Assembly (NCBI GenBank): GCA_963772955.1
Contig: CAVYZF010000003.1
Coordinates: forward strand, 124,001 to 188,000
DNA length: 64,000 nucleotides
Direction of reading: 5' to 3'
DNA from: Gp6-AA40 sp963772955
GTDB lineage: Bacteria; Acidobacteriota; Vicinamibacteria; Vicinamibacterales; UBA2999
This document shows positions 39,932 to 49,311 of this stretch, piece after piece. Below the pieces are notes generated by a model, which worked only from the letters and a program-made list of their open reading frames with translations, did no database searches and was not told where the DNA came from. The position numbers and the translations under genes are program-made. Position 1 is the stretch's first letter, and each line of letters begins with the position of its first letter.

Positions 39932-40882
39932 TCAGGCTGGAAGATGCGCGGGAAGGCCGAATAGAGGAAACAGCTTTTCGGTGTCGAGGAACGAGTTCCA
40001 CGCCGCGATGCCGTCGCGATCGAATTCAAGGACGATGAGCGCCCAGGGTGCGTGGCCGCCGCCCGGTGCGGGGCGATACTGCCCGAATGATGGAGCTCCG
40101 GACGCGCGCGTCGGCACAAGTCGCGAGCCGCGGCAACCCAGGCCGGGCCCGAGCAGCCACGACTTGATGGTCTCGTGGCCCTGCAGCCAGAGCGTGTAAG
40201 GCGGCATGGAGAGCGTCGCGTCTTCGCGAAGCAGGGCAACCAGGCCATCGACGTCGTAGTTGTGAAACGCCTCGACGTACTTCTCCAGCAGTGTGGACTT
40301 CTCGTCGGACAGTGGTTCGGTCGTGGTCTTGCCCTGGCGCGCGGCGACGGTCGCGCGCGCGCGTTGTAACGCGCTGTTGACTGCGGCAACGGACATGTCG
40401 AGGCACTCGGCGACTTCGGCCGCAGACCATCCAAGCACTTCGCTGAGCAGCAGGGCAGCACGCTGGCGCGGTGGAAGGTGCTGAAGCGCCGAGACGAACG
40501 CGAGGCGAATGCTCTGACGAAGGGCCGCCAATTCGAAGGGACTCGCATCGGCCGGCAACACCCGGGCGTCGGGAACCGGTTCGAGCCAATGCTGCCGCTC
40601 CCTAGTCTCGAGGTGGTCCTCAACTGAGCCGTTCGGCCCTTCCTCCATCGGCCTGGCCCGCCGCGACCGGTCCGAGAGCGCATCGAGGCAGACGTTGGTG
40701 GCGATTCGGTATAACCACGTATGTAAGGAGGCGCGCCCCTCGAAGCGATCGAGGGCCTGCCACGCGCGCACCATCGTTTCCTGGACGGCATCCTCGGCAT
40801 CGAACGCCGAGCCCAGCATCCGGTAGCAGTGGCCCCTCAACGGAACGCGATGAGCTTCGAGCTGCGTGGCATCGACCTGCAT
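39932..40882 (-). CDS. ECF sigma factor with C-terminal SnoaL-like domain
   Basis: 316 residues from ATG 40882 (GAGG 6 bases upstream; ATG 40894 is an alternative). Sigma region 2 (GSAFDAEDAVQETMVRAWQAL, WLYRIATNVCLD) and region 4 (LPPRQRAALLLSEVLGWSAAEVAECLD, VNSALQRARATV) are followed by about 115 residues with a SnoaL/NTF2-like fold (LEKYVEAFHNYDVDGLVALL, DATLSMPPY). This is the ECF type that carries its own sensor-like C-terminal domain and usually has no conventional anti-sigma gene. None is adjacent. Targets are unknown. Confidence 0.9.
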   Translation of the reverse strand: MQVDATQLEAHRVPLRGHCYRMLGSAFDAEDAVQETMVRAWQALDRFEGRASLHTWLYRIATNVCLDALSDRSRRARPMEEGPNGSVEDHLETRERQHWLEPVPDARVLPADASPFELAALRQSIRLAFVSALQHLPPRQRAALLLSEVLGWSAAEVAECLDMSVAAVNSALQRARATVAARQGKTTTEPLSDEKSTLLEKYVEAFHNYDVDGLVALLREDATLSMPPYTLWLQGHETIKSWLLGPGLGCRGSRLVPTRASGAPSFGQYRPAPGGGHAPWALIVLEFDRDGIAAWNSFLDTEKLFPLFGLPAHLPA

Positions 40883-41020
40883 GTCGATCCTCATACCATC
40901 CCGTTCGACGGAGGGTCAATCAGGCAGAGTCTCTTCTTGCGCGTCGGGGCGCGATCTCGGGTACTCTATGCTGCCTTCTACAACAAGGACCGCGGCTCAG
41001 AGACCGCGGCTGGAGGAACG

Positions 41021-41530
41021 ATGAAGCGATTCGGAGTGTTACTCCTCGGCTTGAGCCTGCTCGGAGCCGCCGGCTGTGGTGATGATACGGCGCCTTCCAA
41101 CCTACCGATCGTCATGACGGCCACCCTGCTGCCGTCCAACGAAGTACCGGCAATCGCCAACGCCGAGAATACTGGCCACGGCGCTGCCCAGATCACCCTC
41201 AACGTGACACGCGATGGAACCGGCGCCATCACTGGCGGAACAGCCGACTTCCATTTCCAGCTGGCGGGCTACCCGTCGAGCACGACCATCATCGCCGCGC
41301 ACATCCATCCTGGCGCGGCCGGGGTCAACGGCGCTGTTCTCGTGAACACCGGCCTCGTGTCTCCGGTCACCCAGACGAACGGCGTGATGTCCTTCAGTGC
41401 GACCGGCGTCTCGGTATCGGCGACCAACCTTCAGAACATCGTGAACAATCCGGCCGCCTTCTACTTCAACGTGCACTCGCCGACGAACCCCGGTGGCGTG
41501 TCGCGCGGCCAGCTCAATCGCGCGCAGTAA
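41021..41530 (+). CDS. CHRD domain lipoprotein
   Basis: 169 residues from ATG 41021 with GGAGG upstream (the open frame extends to 40829). The signal ends in a lipobox, LGAAGC. The CHRD fold is visible: ATLLPSNEVPAI.NAENTGHGAAQITLN near the start, TADFHFQLAGYPSSTTIIAAHIHPGAAGVNGAVLVNTG in the middle, AFYFNVHSPTNPGGVSRGQL at the end. The family is named for chordin; the bacterial members are surface or periplasmic lipoproteins without known function. Confidence 0.9.
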   Translation: MKRFGVLLLGLSLLGAAGCGDDTAPSNLPIVMTATLLPSNEVPAIANAENTGHGAAQITLNVTRDGTGAITGGTADFHFQLAGYPSSTTIIAAHIHPGAAGVNGAVLVNTGLVSPVTQTNGVMSFSATGVSVSATNLQNIVNNPAAFYFNVHSPTNPGGVSRGQLNRAQ

Positions 41531-41544
41531 CCTGCTGCTTCGTC

Positions 41545-41621
41545 GCGGCGGGTCTTTCCTGGCCTGAGCCTGGCCGAAGGCAGACCCGCCGCCTCAACCA
41601 AGGCGCGTCTGAAGACGCGCC
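41545..41621. terminator. Double hairpin between convergent genes
   Basis: Between the ends of the CHRD gene (41530) and the dioxygenase-fold gene (41623) lie two stems: arms GCGGCGGGTCT (41545-41555) and AGACCCGCCGC (41582-41592) with a TGGCC-containing loop, and GGCGCGTC-TGAA-GACGCGCC at 41602-41621. Both are perfect in their arms. They fit a bidirectional terminator, although neither has a clear U-tract. Confidence 0.55.
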
Positions 41622-41622
41622 T

Positions 41623-42321
41623 CTACAGAGAGACGCCCACCTGAAACGTCGCGGCGTATCCACCGCTCACGCTCCCGGTCGGCGTGACGATCTCGGATGA
41701 GAGGCTGTCTGAAAAGATCCCGTCAGCGAGGTTCGACATCGGGTTCGAACCGCGCGAGGCATACACACCGCTCGCGTGCACGGAGTTGTTGATCGATTCC
41801 GGAAACGCCATCTGTGTCACCTTCACCGACCGCCCGGCGATCGTCACTTCGACGTGGATGTGAGTGGCACGCCCCTGGTACCACCCGGGATAGATCGTCG
41901 TGAATGTCACGTCGCCGTTGCTGTTCGTCGTCTGGATGCCGCGAAGAAACGTCTGAGTCGCCTGCGAGCCGTACTGCGAGTAGTCCCCCGCGGCGTCCAC
42001 GTGCCAGATCTCGACATTGGCGTTCGAGACTGCGGCGCACCCGTTATTGATGTTGACGACGTGGATGGTGAGGGTCAGGAGCGCTCCGCTCTTCCCCTCT
42101 CTGATGTCGCTGCGAAACAGGTCAGTGAGTGACGGGAACGGACCAGCGGTTTCCGTCGGGGTCACCGCGCATGTGGCATTGGTCGACGTCGTGTTTGTCG
42201 TGGTCGTCGTCGCCGATGGACTCGTGGGTGAGTCGCTACAGCCGAACGCCAGCGCCGCCGCTCCTGCCGCGCCCACGGCGCCGATGGCCTCCCGCCGCGT
42301 GAGCAATCGTCTCTCTTTCAT
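41623..42321 (-). CDS. Intradiol dioxygenase-fold protein (protocatechuate 3,4-dioxygenase beta-like)
   Basis: 232 residues from ATG 42321. The N-terminus has RREAIGAVGAAGAAALAFGC, a signal with lipobox and an RR pair. The body has the intradiol ring-cleavage fold: TPTETAGPFP, the VEIWHVDAAGDYSQYG segment with a likely ligand Tyr, then FTTIYPGWYQGRATHIHVEV with the Tyr and two His of the non-haem Fe(III) site. Exported and TAT/lipoprotein-type members are known in Acidobacteria and Actinobacteria and may act on aromatic or humic material. Substrate unknown. The start is 44-bp-scale distance from no other gene. Confidence 0.85.
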   Translation of the reverse strand: MKERRLLTRREAIGAVGAAGAAALAFGCSDSPTSPSATTTTTNTTSTNATCAVTPTETAGPFPSLTDLFRSDIREGKSGALLTLTIHVVNINNGCAAVSNANVEIWHVDAAGDYSQYGSQATQTFLRGIQTTNSNGDVTFTTIYPGWYQGRATHIHVEVTIAGRSVKVTQMAFPESINNSVHASGVYASRGSNPMSNLADGIFSDSLSSEIVTPTGSVSGGYAATFQVGVSL

Positions 42322-42400
42322 TCTTGCCGCCTCCACGATCCAGTCTGACCGTTCAAAGGTCACAGGACTGTGGCAGAGACGTGCAGAGATCGTGACCGAC

Positions 42401-45400
42401 CTACCACCCGGGCATCAGGTTGAATCCGAAGATCCAGCCGTGGCCAGGCCTCTGAAACGCGTGGGCGATATCGAATTCGCCGACGGCGAACCCCATCAGG
42501 CTCACGCGAAATGCGACGCCCGCCGAGGACACGGCACTGCGCGATCCACCGTTGAACGACGGATGCTCACCCTGATTCCAGGCGCTGCCCACATCGGCGA
42601 AAAGCGCGACCTCTACCGGGAGCGGACCGTACATGTTCCCCGAGACTCCGAACGGACGAAGCAACGGGAAGCGGAACTCCACGTTCCCGACCAGCATGCG
42701 GCTGCCAAGGAGTCGATCGATCAGCTCACAGCTGCCTGCCGGCGTCGGCACACAGTCGCCGGAGTCGATGCTGTTGACGTCATAGCCGCGCACGAGCCAG
42801 GGATATCCGACGTAGAGCGGTGAAATACGCGCGTCCTGGGACCCGCTGCCGTAGCGGCCGTAGTGCATCCCGCGAACGGCGATCGTGTAGAACGGCGCGG
42901 GCATGAAGTAGCGACGGTAATCGGCGAGCAGCCCGGTGAAGTTGATCGTGCCGAACGTCGGTGACGCTTCGAATCGATACCGATGACCCTGGACAGGACT
43001 GGTGGCACCGAAGACCGATGAATCGACCACATAAGCGGCGGAACTGGTACCGAGGTTCAACGTCTCTGCAAGCGGCGTCGTCTCGGTCGTGTCTTTGTAG
43101 ACCGCTCCGGTGTTGAGCGAATACGTCGTGGTGGTCACGACTTGGTCGAACGAGATGCTGCTCATCCCGCCCTGGAACTCCAGCCGTCGGGCGCGATCGA
43201 GTGGATACGAGACGACACCGGAGACATTGCGCTCCGTCTGGCGATAGACGAAGAGCTGGTCGGACTGGACGAGATCGCCGTTCGGCAATCGACCGACCGT
43301 GCTCTGGAAACCGCTGCTGAGATATGGAATCTGTCCGCCGACGAGACCCCAGTTCCAGCGCTTCGACATGTTCAGATAGGCGACCTGCGCACCGATGTCC
43401 TTCACGCTGGTGCTTCCACCGATGCCGGTGTTGACCTGCACGGCCGTGGCGAGCAGGTGATTGCCAAGCTGATCGCCGAACGTGAAGGCGATACCTCCGC
43501 CGAACGACGTGCCAAACCTGCTGACGCCAACACCAACCACTGGTTGCGACACACCGGTGAGCGAGAGCTTCGTCTTGTACGGTTCGACGGCATAGGTCGT
43601 CGGCTCCGGCAGACCGATCTCAGGGGCCGCGAGAAGCGCTGCCACATCGCTGGCCTTTCTCTCGAGCGGCACGAGTGTCGCGGCGGTCACGGATACCGGA
43701 GGAAGCGGCGTGCCCCGAACGTCCGCCGCCGTCGTGCGGATGTCGTACTTGCTGTCCTGATACACGCTGAAGGCCACGGTCCCCGCCTTCGACGCCACAC
43801 TCATCGCCGGGCTCAGGCTTGTGATTCCGCTGATGCCGGTGGTCACGTGGGTCACCTGCGTCGTCGCGGCCGGATCTGTGAGCGCCGCCCTGTAGATGTT
43901 CGGGATGCCATCGCGATCCGAGATGAAGTAGATCGACTGGCCGTCGGGCGCCCACTGCGGATTGATGTGTTTTCCATCGATCGTCGTCGAGATCTGCTGG
44001 ACGTTGCCGCTCTCAGGATCGATCGTGGCCAAGGCGTATGGACCAAATGCCAGCGTCTTCAGGTCGCTGGAGAATCGATCGGTTGAGAACGCGATGCGCC
44101 GGCCGTCCGGTGACCACGCCGGCTGCAGATCGGCGAATACGTCCTTCGTGAGCTGACGCAAACGATTCGATTGCAGGTCGTAGATGAAGAGATCGGTGAT
44201 GCCCTGATGCATCCCGGTGAAACAGATGGCGTGGCCATCCGGTGCCCACGTCGGATGCATGATCTCGTCGACATCCGGGATCTTGATCTCGCGGGTCGTG
44301 CCGCCGTTCTGTGCATCGAAGATGGCAAGAGCCGCGCGACCAGAAGTCACCGTTGCCACGGCGATATGCTGGCTGGCGCTATCCCACGCTCCGGTGGACT
44401 GGATGAACTGCACGCTCGAGAAGTGCGGATTCGTCGCCTGACTCGTGAGTCGCCGGACGATCTTCCCGGTCGCGGCCTCGGCCACATACACGTCAACGGA
44501 GAAGAAGCTGCGTGTCGAGAGAAACGCGATCCACCGGCCGTCGGGACTGATCGCCGGACCGACATTCAGATCGGCGCCCAGCTCCTTTCCCTCGATCACC
44601 AGCCTTCCGGTCTCGCCCGAACCTGCCTTGAGAATCGGCTCATACGCGTTTCGAACGGCCTGCTGCCAATCCATCGAGACCTGCTTCGTCGAGACGCCGA
44701 GCACGTCCTGAAACGCCTCGTCGATGCCGTGCCGCGATGCTACGGTCAGCATGTCGCCGATCACGTCGTCACCCCATCGGCCACCGATGTATGCCCACAA
44801 CGCCTGACCCCATCGATACGGGAAGTACTTCGGGTTATCGAGGTCCTTGATGGAGGGGAACTTTTCCCCGCGTGCGGCATCGCGAAGCCACATCGCGGTG
44901 TTCGAATCGACCGGTCCGATCGAGAGGTATTCGGCCATCCCTTCGATGAACCAGAGCGGAAGCCGCTCGGCGCCGTTCTCACCCGGGGCGCTGTCGGGCA
45001 GCTTCGTCATGTCGTACTGAAACGCGTGAACCAGCTCGTGACCGATGACGTGATCGGTGTCAGCCAGCGGACCCGCGAGCGGGAGCACGATGCGCCGCTT
45101 CAATCCTTCGGTGACGCCGCCCGTGCCTTCGCCGATCTCGCCGCCGATCACGTTGGTCTGTTCGAACTCGACGTGCGAGCCATAGAGGATGAGCGGCTGG
45201 CGGCCGCTCAGTTCGTGATGCAACAGGCGCTCGAGTCGTACTCGCCACCGTTCGGCCAGGCGCGCGGCGATGTCAACACCCGCTTGCTCGCTCGGGTAGA
45301 AGTAGATGTCGAAGTGCTCCGTTTTCAGGATCTGAAAATCAAAGTTTCGATACTGAACCTTGTTGCCGCCGAAATACTGCGCCGAGGCGGTCGCACCCAG

Positions 45401-45463
45401 CCCGCAGATCGCACAAAACGCTAGAGCTGCACTGGCTCTGCGGAGTGTGTGTGTTCGAACCAT
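42401..45463 (-). CDS. Outer-membrane gluzincin peptidase-propeller-barrel protein
   Basis: 1,020 residues with a signal peptide (SAALAFCAICGLGATASAQ). Three parts: a gluzincin-like domain with HELVHAFQYD (zinc His 142 and 146) and the downstream Glu in WFIEGMAEY; a TolB-type beta-propeller at about 290-600 with repeats such as AISPDGRWIAFLSTR, PTWAPDGHAICFTG, PAWSPDGRRIAFSTD and PQWAPDGQSIYFISD; and a C-terminal Omp85/BamA-like barrel from about 640, ending VEVALFADVGSAWNQG and a terminal aromatic (MPGW). It is probably a surface or periplasm-facing outer-membrane protein; whether the protease is active on peptides is unknown. The upstream 385 bp lack a gene. Confidence 0.85.
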   Translation of the reverse strand: MVRTHTLRRASAALAFCAICGLGATASAQYFGGNKVQYRNFDFQILKTEHFDIYFYPSEQAGVDIAARLAERWRVRLERLLHHELSGRQPLILYGSHVEFEQTNVIGGEIGEGTGGVTEGLKRRIVLPLAGPLADTDHVIGHELVHAFQYDMTKLPDSAPGENGAERLPLWFIEGMAEYLSIGPVDSNTAMWLRDAARGEKFPSIKDLDNPKYFPYRWGQALWAYIGGRWGDDVIGDMLTVASRHGIDEAFQDVLGVSTKQVSMDWQQAVRNAYEPILKAGSGETGRLVIEGKELGADLNVGPAISPDGRWIAFLSTRSFFSVDVYVAEAATGKIVRRLTSQATNPHFSSVQFIQSTGAWDSASQHIAVATVTSGRAALAIFDAQNGGTTREIKIPDVDEIMHPTWAPDGHAICFTGMHQGITDLFIYDLQSNRLRQLTKDVFADLQPAWSPDGRRIAFSTDRFSSDLKTLAFGPYALATIDPESGNVQQISTTIDGKHINPQWAPDGQSIYFISDRDGIPNIYRAALTDPAATTQVTHVTTGISGITSLSPAMSVASKAGTVAFSVYQDSKYDIRTTAADVRGTPLPPVSVTAATLVPLERKASDVAALLAAPEIGLPEPTTYAVEPYKTKLSLTGVSQPVVGVGVSRFGTSFGGGIAFTFGDQLGNHLLATAVQVNTGIGGSTSVKDIGAQVAYLNMSKRWNWGLVGGQIPYLSSGFQSTVGRLPNGDLVQSDQLFVYRQTERNVSGVVSYPLDRARRLEFQGGMSSISFDQVVTTTTYSLNTGAVYKDTTETTPLAETLNLGTSSAAYVVDSSVFGATSPVQGHRYRFEASPTFGTINFTGLLADYRRYFMPAPFYTIAVRGMHYGRYGSGSQDARISPLYVGYPWLVRGYDVNSIDSGDCVPTPAGSCELIDRLLGSRMLVGNVEFRFPLLRPFGVSGNMYGPLPVEVALFADVGSAWNQGEHPSFNGGSRSAVSSAGVAFRVSLMGFAVGEFDIAHAFQRPGHGWIFGFNLMPGW

Positions 45464-45848
45464 CCCAACACCCCCACGGGGCAGTCAGCAAGAGACGCAC
45501 CACGACAGGAGCGCAGGGCGTCTTTCGATTTCGGAGTGACATCGCCGGAGCGACGTGGCTTTCAGGTGACGTGCGATCGAAAGAGGACGCGGCCTCGGCA
45601 CCAGCCGAGACGGGCGACCACACCAGACGTGACTTGCTCCGCGACGTGCAACCCCGCGCATGCGCGCCGGTCGTGCGCAACGATTCCTGGCAGACCGTAA
45701 CGGATTCGACTCAAGAAGTCTTTCAGATTGAGACACGGCTCTGATCCGAACTGGCACACGCTCGATCGTGCACACCCGGCCAATCGAGAGATTTGGTCGG
45801 ATTTCCTGTGGCAGTGGACTTGCTCAGCTGACAGCCATCAGGTGACGT
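45464..45848. other. 385-bp intergenic region, no supported gene
   Basis: This lies between the divergent barrel protein and the peptide ABC ATPase. Short open frames on both strands have poor composition and no family match. The only clear signal is AGGTGAC a few bases upstream of the GTG start at 45849. No hairpin, repeat or operator stood out. Confidence 0.5.
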
Positions 45849-47354
45849 GTGTCTCTGCTGCAGGTAACTAATCTCTCCGTCAATTTTCCGGGCCGACCGC
45901 CAGTCGTCGACGGCGTCAGCCTGTCGATCGATGCGGGTGAGATCGTCGGCCTGTCCGGTCCTTCGGGGTGCGGCAAGACGACGCTCGCGTTGTCGTTGAT
46001 GGGACTGCTGCCGCCTGACACAGAGATATCGGGATCGATTTCATTCGATGGCCGGGAACTACGTGGCGTGCGCGAAGCGGATCTCGAGTCACTTCGCGGT
46101 GCACGGATCGGGCTCGTCTTCCAGGAATCCGCGCTCGCGCTGAATCCGGTGCTGACTGCCGGCGCGCAGATCGTCGAAGTCGTCAAGGCACACGTGCGCT
46201 GCACGTACGACGATGCCGCTCAACGCGCACGCCAAGCGCTCGCGGATGTGGGCTTCGGTGAGGAACGCGATCGCATCTTCAACGCCTATCCGCACGAACT
46301 CAGTGGCGGTCAGCGGCAGCGGATTCTGATCGCGCAGGCGATCGTCTGCCGTCCGGCACTCGTCATCGCCGACGAACCCGTTGCCTCACTCGACTACGAC
46401 AGCCGCGCCGACGTGCTCGCGTTGCTCCGCTCGCTGAACACGCTGTCCGGAACGTCGTTCCTGCTGATCACGCACAGCCCTGAAGTGCTCGCCAGCACCG
46501 CCGACCGCGTCGTCGAGATGCGCGCCGGAACCGTGACTGAGGCGACACGGCGATCGACAGTCTCGTTTCCTCTCGCCTCACGCGGAGCGAACGGCGACCG
46601 TCCGCATGGATCGCGCGACGCACTCGTCGAAATCACCGGCCTGTCGAAGACCTATCAGCGGCGCCGGCTGCTGGGAAGACCCGAGCCTGCGGTCGAAGCG
46701 CTCAAAGACGCCGATCTCTCGATCGCCCGCGGTTCAATCCTTGGCGTGGCGGGCCGTTCGGGCTGCGGAAAATCCACGCTCGCCCGCTGCATCGCCAGCC
46801 TGGAACCGGCCGACGCGGGCCAGATTCGCATCGAGGGGACAGACATCGCCCGACTGCGCGGTCGCGCGCTCCTGCCGTATCGCAACGACGTGCAGGTGGT
46901 CTTCCAGGACTCGGCCGCGGCGCTCAATCCCCGTTTCACGGCGCTCGACGTGGTCAGTGAAGCGATGGTCATCCAGGACATCGGCACGGATGGCGACCGG
47001 CGCGACGTCTGCGCGGCCCTGATGGAACTCGTCGGTCTTTCAGCGGACCGGCTGGCGTCGAGGCCGATCGAGTTCAGCGGCGGTGAGCGGCAGCGACTGG
47101 CGATCGCGCGAGCGCTCGTGTCGAGCCCTCGACTGCTGATTCTCGACGAAACGTTCTCTGGCCTCGACCTCGCGACGCGCGACCGAATCATGCGTCTCCT
47201 CATCGAGCTCAGGACGTCGCAGGGGCTGACCTATGTGTGCATCTCGCACGACATGGAGCTGCTGACGTCGTTCGCGACCGAGATCGCCGTCATGCACGAC
47301 GGCCGGATCGAGAAGCCGCATCCGGTGCTGATGCCGCAGGGAGCTGTCGCATGA
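45849..47354 (+). CDS. Peptide/nickel-type ABC transporter ATPase, two NBDs in one chain (YejF-like)
   Basis: 501 residues from GTG 45849 with AGGTGAC upstream. Two complete ATPase domains: first with GPSGCGKTT, LSGGQRQR and IADEPVASLD; second with GRSGCGKST, FSGGERQRL and LILDETFSGLD. The chain resembles YejF and other fused DppDF-type proteins that power oligopeptide importers. The stop overlaps the ATG of the following permease (ATGA at 47351-47354), the normal coupling in these operons, but that permease is truncated, so this ATPase has no intact partner in the window and may be orphaned. Confidence 0.9.
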   Translation: MSLLQVTNLSVNFPGRPPVVDGVSLSIDAGEIVGLSGPSGCGKTTLALSLMGLLPPDTEISGSISFDGRELRGVREADLESLRGARIGLVFQESALALNPVLTAGAQIVEVVKAHVRCTYDDAAQRARQALADVGFGEERDRIFNAYPHELSGGQRQRILIAQAIVCRPALVIADEPVASLDYDSRADVLALLRSLNTLSGTSFLLITHSPEVLASTADRVVEMRAGTVTEATRRSTVSFPLASRGANGDRPHGSRDALVEITGLSKTYQRRRLLGRPEPAVEALKDADLSIARGSILGVAGRSGCGKSTLARCIASLEPADAGQIRIEGTDIARLRGRALLPYRNDVQVVFQDSAAALNPRFTALDVVSEAMVIQDIGTDGDRRDVCAALMELVGLSADRLASRPIEFSGGERQRLAIARALVSSPRLLILDETFSGLDLATRDRIMRLLIELRTSQGLTYVCISHDMELLTSFATEIAVMHDGRIEKPHPVLMPQGAVA

Positions 47355-47480
47355 CGGTCATCGTGCGACGCATCGCCTCCAGTCTCGTGATGCTCTTCGC
47401 GGTGTCTGCGCTCTCGTTTGCCGTGCTGGAGCTTGCACCCGGTGACTTCTTCGCAGAGATGCAGGCGGACGCGCGGGTCG
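47351..47480 (+). pseudogene. 5' fragment of a DppB/YejB-type peptide permease
   Basis: Starting at ATG 47351 (overlapping the ATPase stop by four bases), the first about 42 codons encode a typical permease N-terminus: MTVIVRRIASSLVMLFAVSA, a single helix, then VLELAPGDFFAEMQ. Intact permeases of this family have over 300 residues. Between about 47460 and 47480 the similarity ends and the sequence becomes the middle of an HD-GYP domain in another frame. The transporter cannot be assembled from this fragment. Confidence 0.8.
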
Positions 47481-47952
47481 GCTCCGCGACCTGGAGGTTG
47501 CGGCGATCCTGCACGACATCGGGAAGATTGGAACGCCGGATCACATTCTCAAGAAACCAGGCAAGCTGACGGAAGAGGAATTCGCCGTCATCAAGAAGCA
47601 TCCGGAGTACGGCTGGGCGGTCCTGCGAGTCGTGCCCGGCTTCGAGCGCGTCAGCCTGTTCGTGCTTCACCATCACGAGGCCTTCGACGGCGCGGGCTAT
47701 CCTGCCGGACTGCGCGGCGACGAGATCCCGATCGGGTCGCGCATCGTCTCGGTGATGGATGCCTTCGACGCGATGATTTCGTCGCGGCCGTACCGCAGGG
47801 GCCTGCCGATGGAGGAAGCGATTCGCAGACTCGAGGCCGGCATCGGGACGCAGTTCGATCCGATCGTCACGCCGCGCTTCATCGCGATGGCGAGCAACGG
47901 CGCCTCGACGGTGTTCGACGCGACCGGCGCCAGTCTCGCCTCAGCGCTCTAG
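47479..47952 (+). pseudogene. HD-GYP phosphodiesterase domain lacking its N-terminus
   Basis: In frame 1 from about 47479, RLRDLEVAAILHDIGKIGTP, HHEAFDGAGYP, MDAFDAMISSRPYR and AIRRLEAGIGTQFDP are a good HD-GYP core, the c-di-GMP phosphodiesterase family. The first metal-binding histidine helix and any upstream receiver or sensor domain are absent, and no start codon or ribosome site fits before 47632. It abuts the broken permease. The 3' end (TAG 47952) overlaps the convergent acetyltransferase by 12 bp, a normal arrangement, so only the left side is scarred. Confidence 0.8.
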
Positions 47953-48707
47953 CACGCCCCTCAGGATGTGGCCGCAGGGAACGAACCCGGCCCGCTGCAG
48001 CGTGCGTTGTGATGCGAGGTTGCCGGGATTGCATCGAGCTGCGGGGACGTGTCCGCCCTCGTAGCAGAGACGCTTCAGCTCCTGCACCAGGAACGCGCCG
48101 AGGCCACGCCGGCGAAACGGCTCCTCGACTTCCATGTAGATGTCGCCGTAGGGCCGGTTGTAGTGGAAGAGCACTCCTCCACTCGCGGCGGCCTGGCCAT
48201 CGACTTCGATGAGGCGACGCCATCTGCGTTCGTCAGGATGCGCGTCGGAGGCTTCAGGCGCCGTCGGCTCACGCAGCGTGACACCAGGCACAACCAGCGC
48301 AGTCGTGATCTGGTCGTGAAAGAGGATGGCCTCGCTCGTGGCGTGCGGCGCGAACGCGTGCAGCATTGTCGTCGCGAGGTTATCGTTGCTCTGAACCTCG
48401 ATGCTCATGGGACGGCTGGCGGCTAGCCTAGTAGCGTCCTGAACAACTCAAATAGGCGCTGGCGTTCAGTGGGGACAACATAGAACTCGTAGAGTGCGGG
48501 CTGATTTGTCCATGGACCGCCGACCGCAATAGAGCCGTAGCCGACCGGCGTGTCACCGGCGCTCAGCAGATACTCCTGGGTCCAGCCAGACCGGAAGTGG
48601 ATCGAGTCGTGAACGATCTGACAACTCATCTCCAGCTGGTAGATGTCGCGCCACAGACGAATGCGCTCGAGGCTGGTTGGTGTGGCAGTGATGGTCGCGG
48701 CGCCCAC
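47941..48707 (-). pseudogene. GNAT acetyltransferase, split in two by stop and frame change
   Basis: The N-terminal part (GTG 48707 to stop 48423, 94 residues: SLERIRLWRDIYQLEMSCQI, GYGSIAVGG, LYEFYVVPTERQRLFELF) and the C-terminal part (ATG 48408 to 47941, 155 residues: AILFHDQITT, RWRRLIEVDG, YMEVEEPFRRRGLGAFLVQELKR) match one longer two-lobed GNAT family protein. The pieces are 14 bp apart and in different frames. The second part alone holds the acetyl-CoA pocket (RRRGLGAFL) and could work as a separate enzyme. Either a nonsense/indel pseudogene or an assembly error. Confidence 0.65.
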
Positions 48708-48710
48708 GAT

Positions 48711-49305
48711 TCAGTTGTGCTTCCGAACGACAACCATCAGCCCTGACGCCCACGCGAGTGTGACCGTCACGAACTCAGCGCGGCGCTCGATGTCGTCGAT
48801 GAGTGCCGGCACTTTCGGGGCGTGCCCTTCTGGCCAGTTCGGTTGCGGCAGCAAATCGTCGAGGACGTACAATTCCGCCCGGTTTGAGCAGCGCCAGGGC
48901 CTCATCGAGGTGACTGAACTTGCCGGGCCAGGCATCGGCGTAAATGAGATCGAACTGACTGCGCGGCGTTTGCGTGATGAATGCTGCGCCGTCAGCGACG
49001 TGGAACGTGACGCGTGTGTCGGATCCAAGATGACGCCTGGCGATGGCCACGACAGTCGCGTCGGTGTCGACCGTATCAAGGCGTGCGGTCGGATCCATCC
49101 CGAACAGCAGCCACGCAGTTCCATGCCCGGTACCGGTTCCCAACTCGAGTAGCCGCCCGCCGGGCTTCGACGCCGCAAGCGTAGCGAGGAAGGCTCCCAC
49201 TTTCGGCTCCGAGACCATCGTGAAGCCGGAGGCCTCGGTGTCGCGCACGACGGCGGCGAACGCGTCGGGTGCGCGTGTCGGTTCGGAATCGTTCATCGAA
49301 ACCAA
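48711..49305 (-). CDS. Class I SAM-dependent O-methyltransferase, frame change near C-terminus
   Basis: About 197 residues in two frames. The first, from 49305 (or ATG 49296), has the SAM-binding motif LLELGTGTGHGTAWLL, VDTDATVVAIARRHLG, and IYADAWPGKFSHLDEALALLKPGG. At about 48873 an extra A shifts it; the second frame continues LYVLDDLLPQPNWPEGHA and ends FVTVTLAWASGLMVVVRK at 48711. The family transfers methyl groups to small-molecule hydroxyls. It ends 4 bp before the split GNAT gene. Confidence 0.78.
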
Positions 49306-49311
49306 ACGGTA

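Noticed and set aside
43142..45424. Two long plus-strand frames opposite the barrel protein
   Set aside because: Antisense shadows of the 1,020-residue gene without start sites or family similarity.
47237..47569. A 110-residue fusion protein across the ATPase end and permease fragment
   Set aside because: The upstream part is a shadow of the ATPase; only the part from 47351 to about 47480 is permease-like, and the rest is out of frame with HD-GYP.
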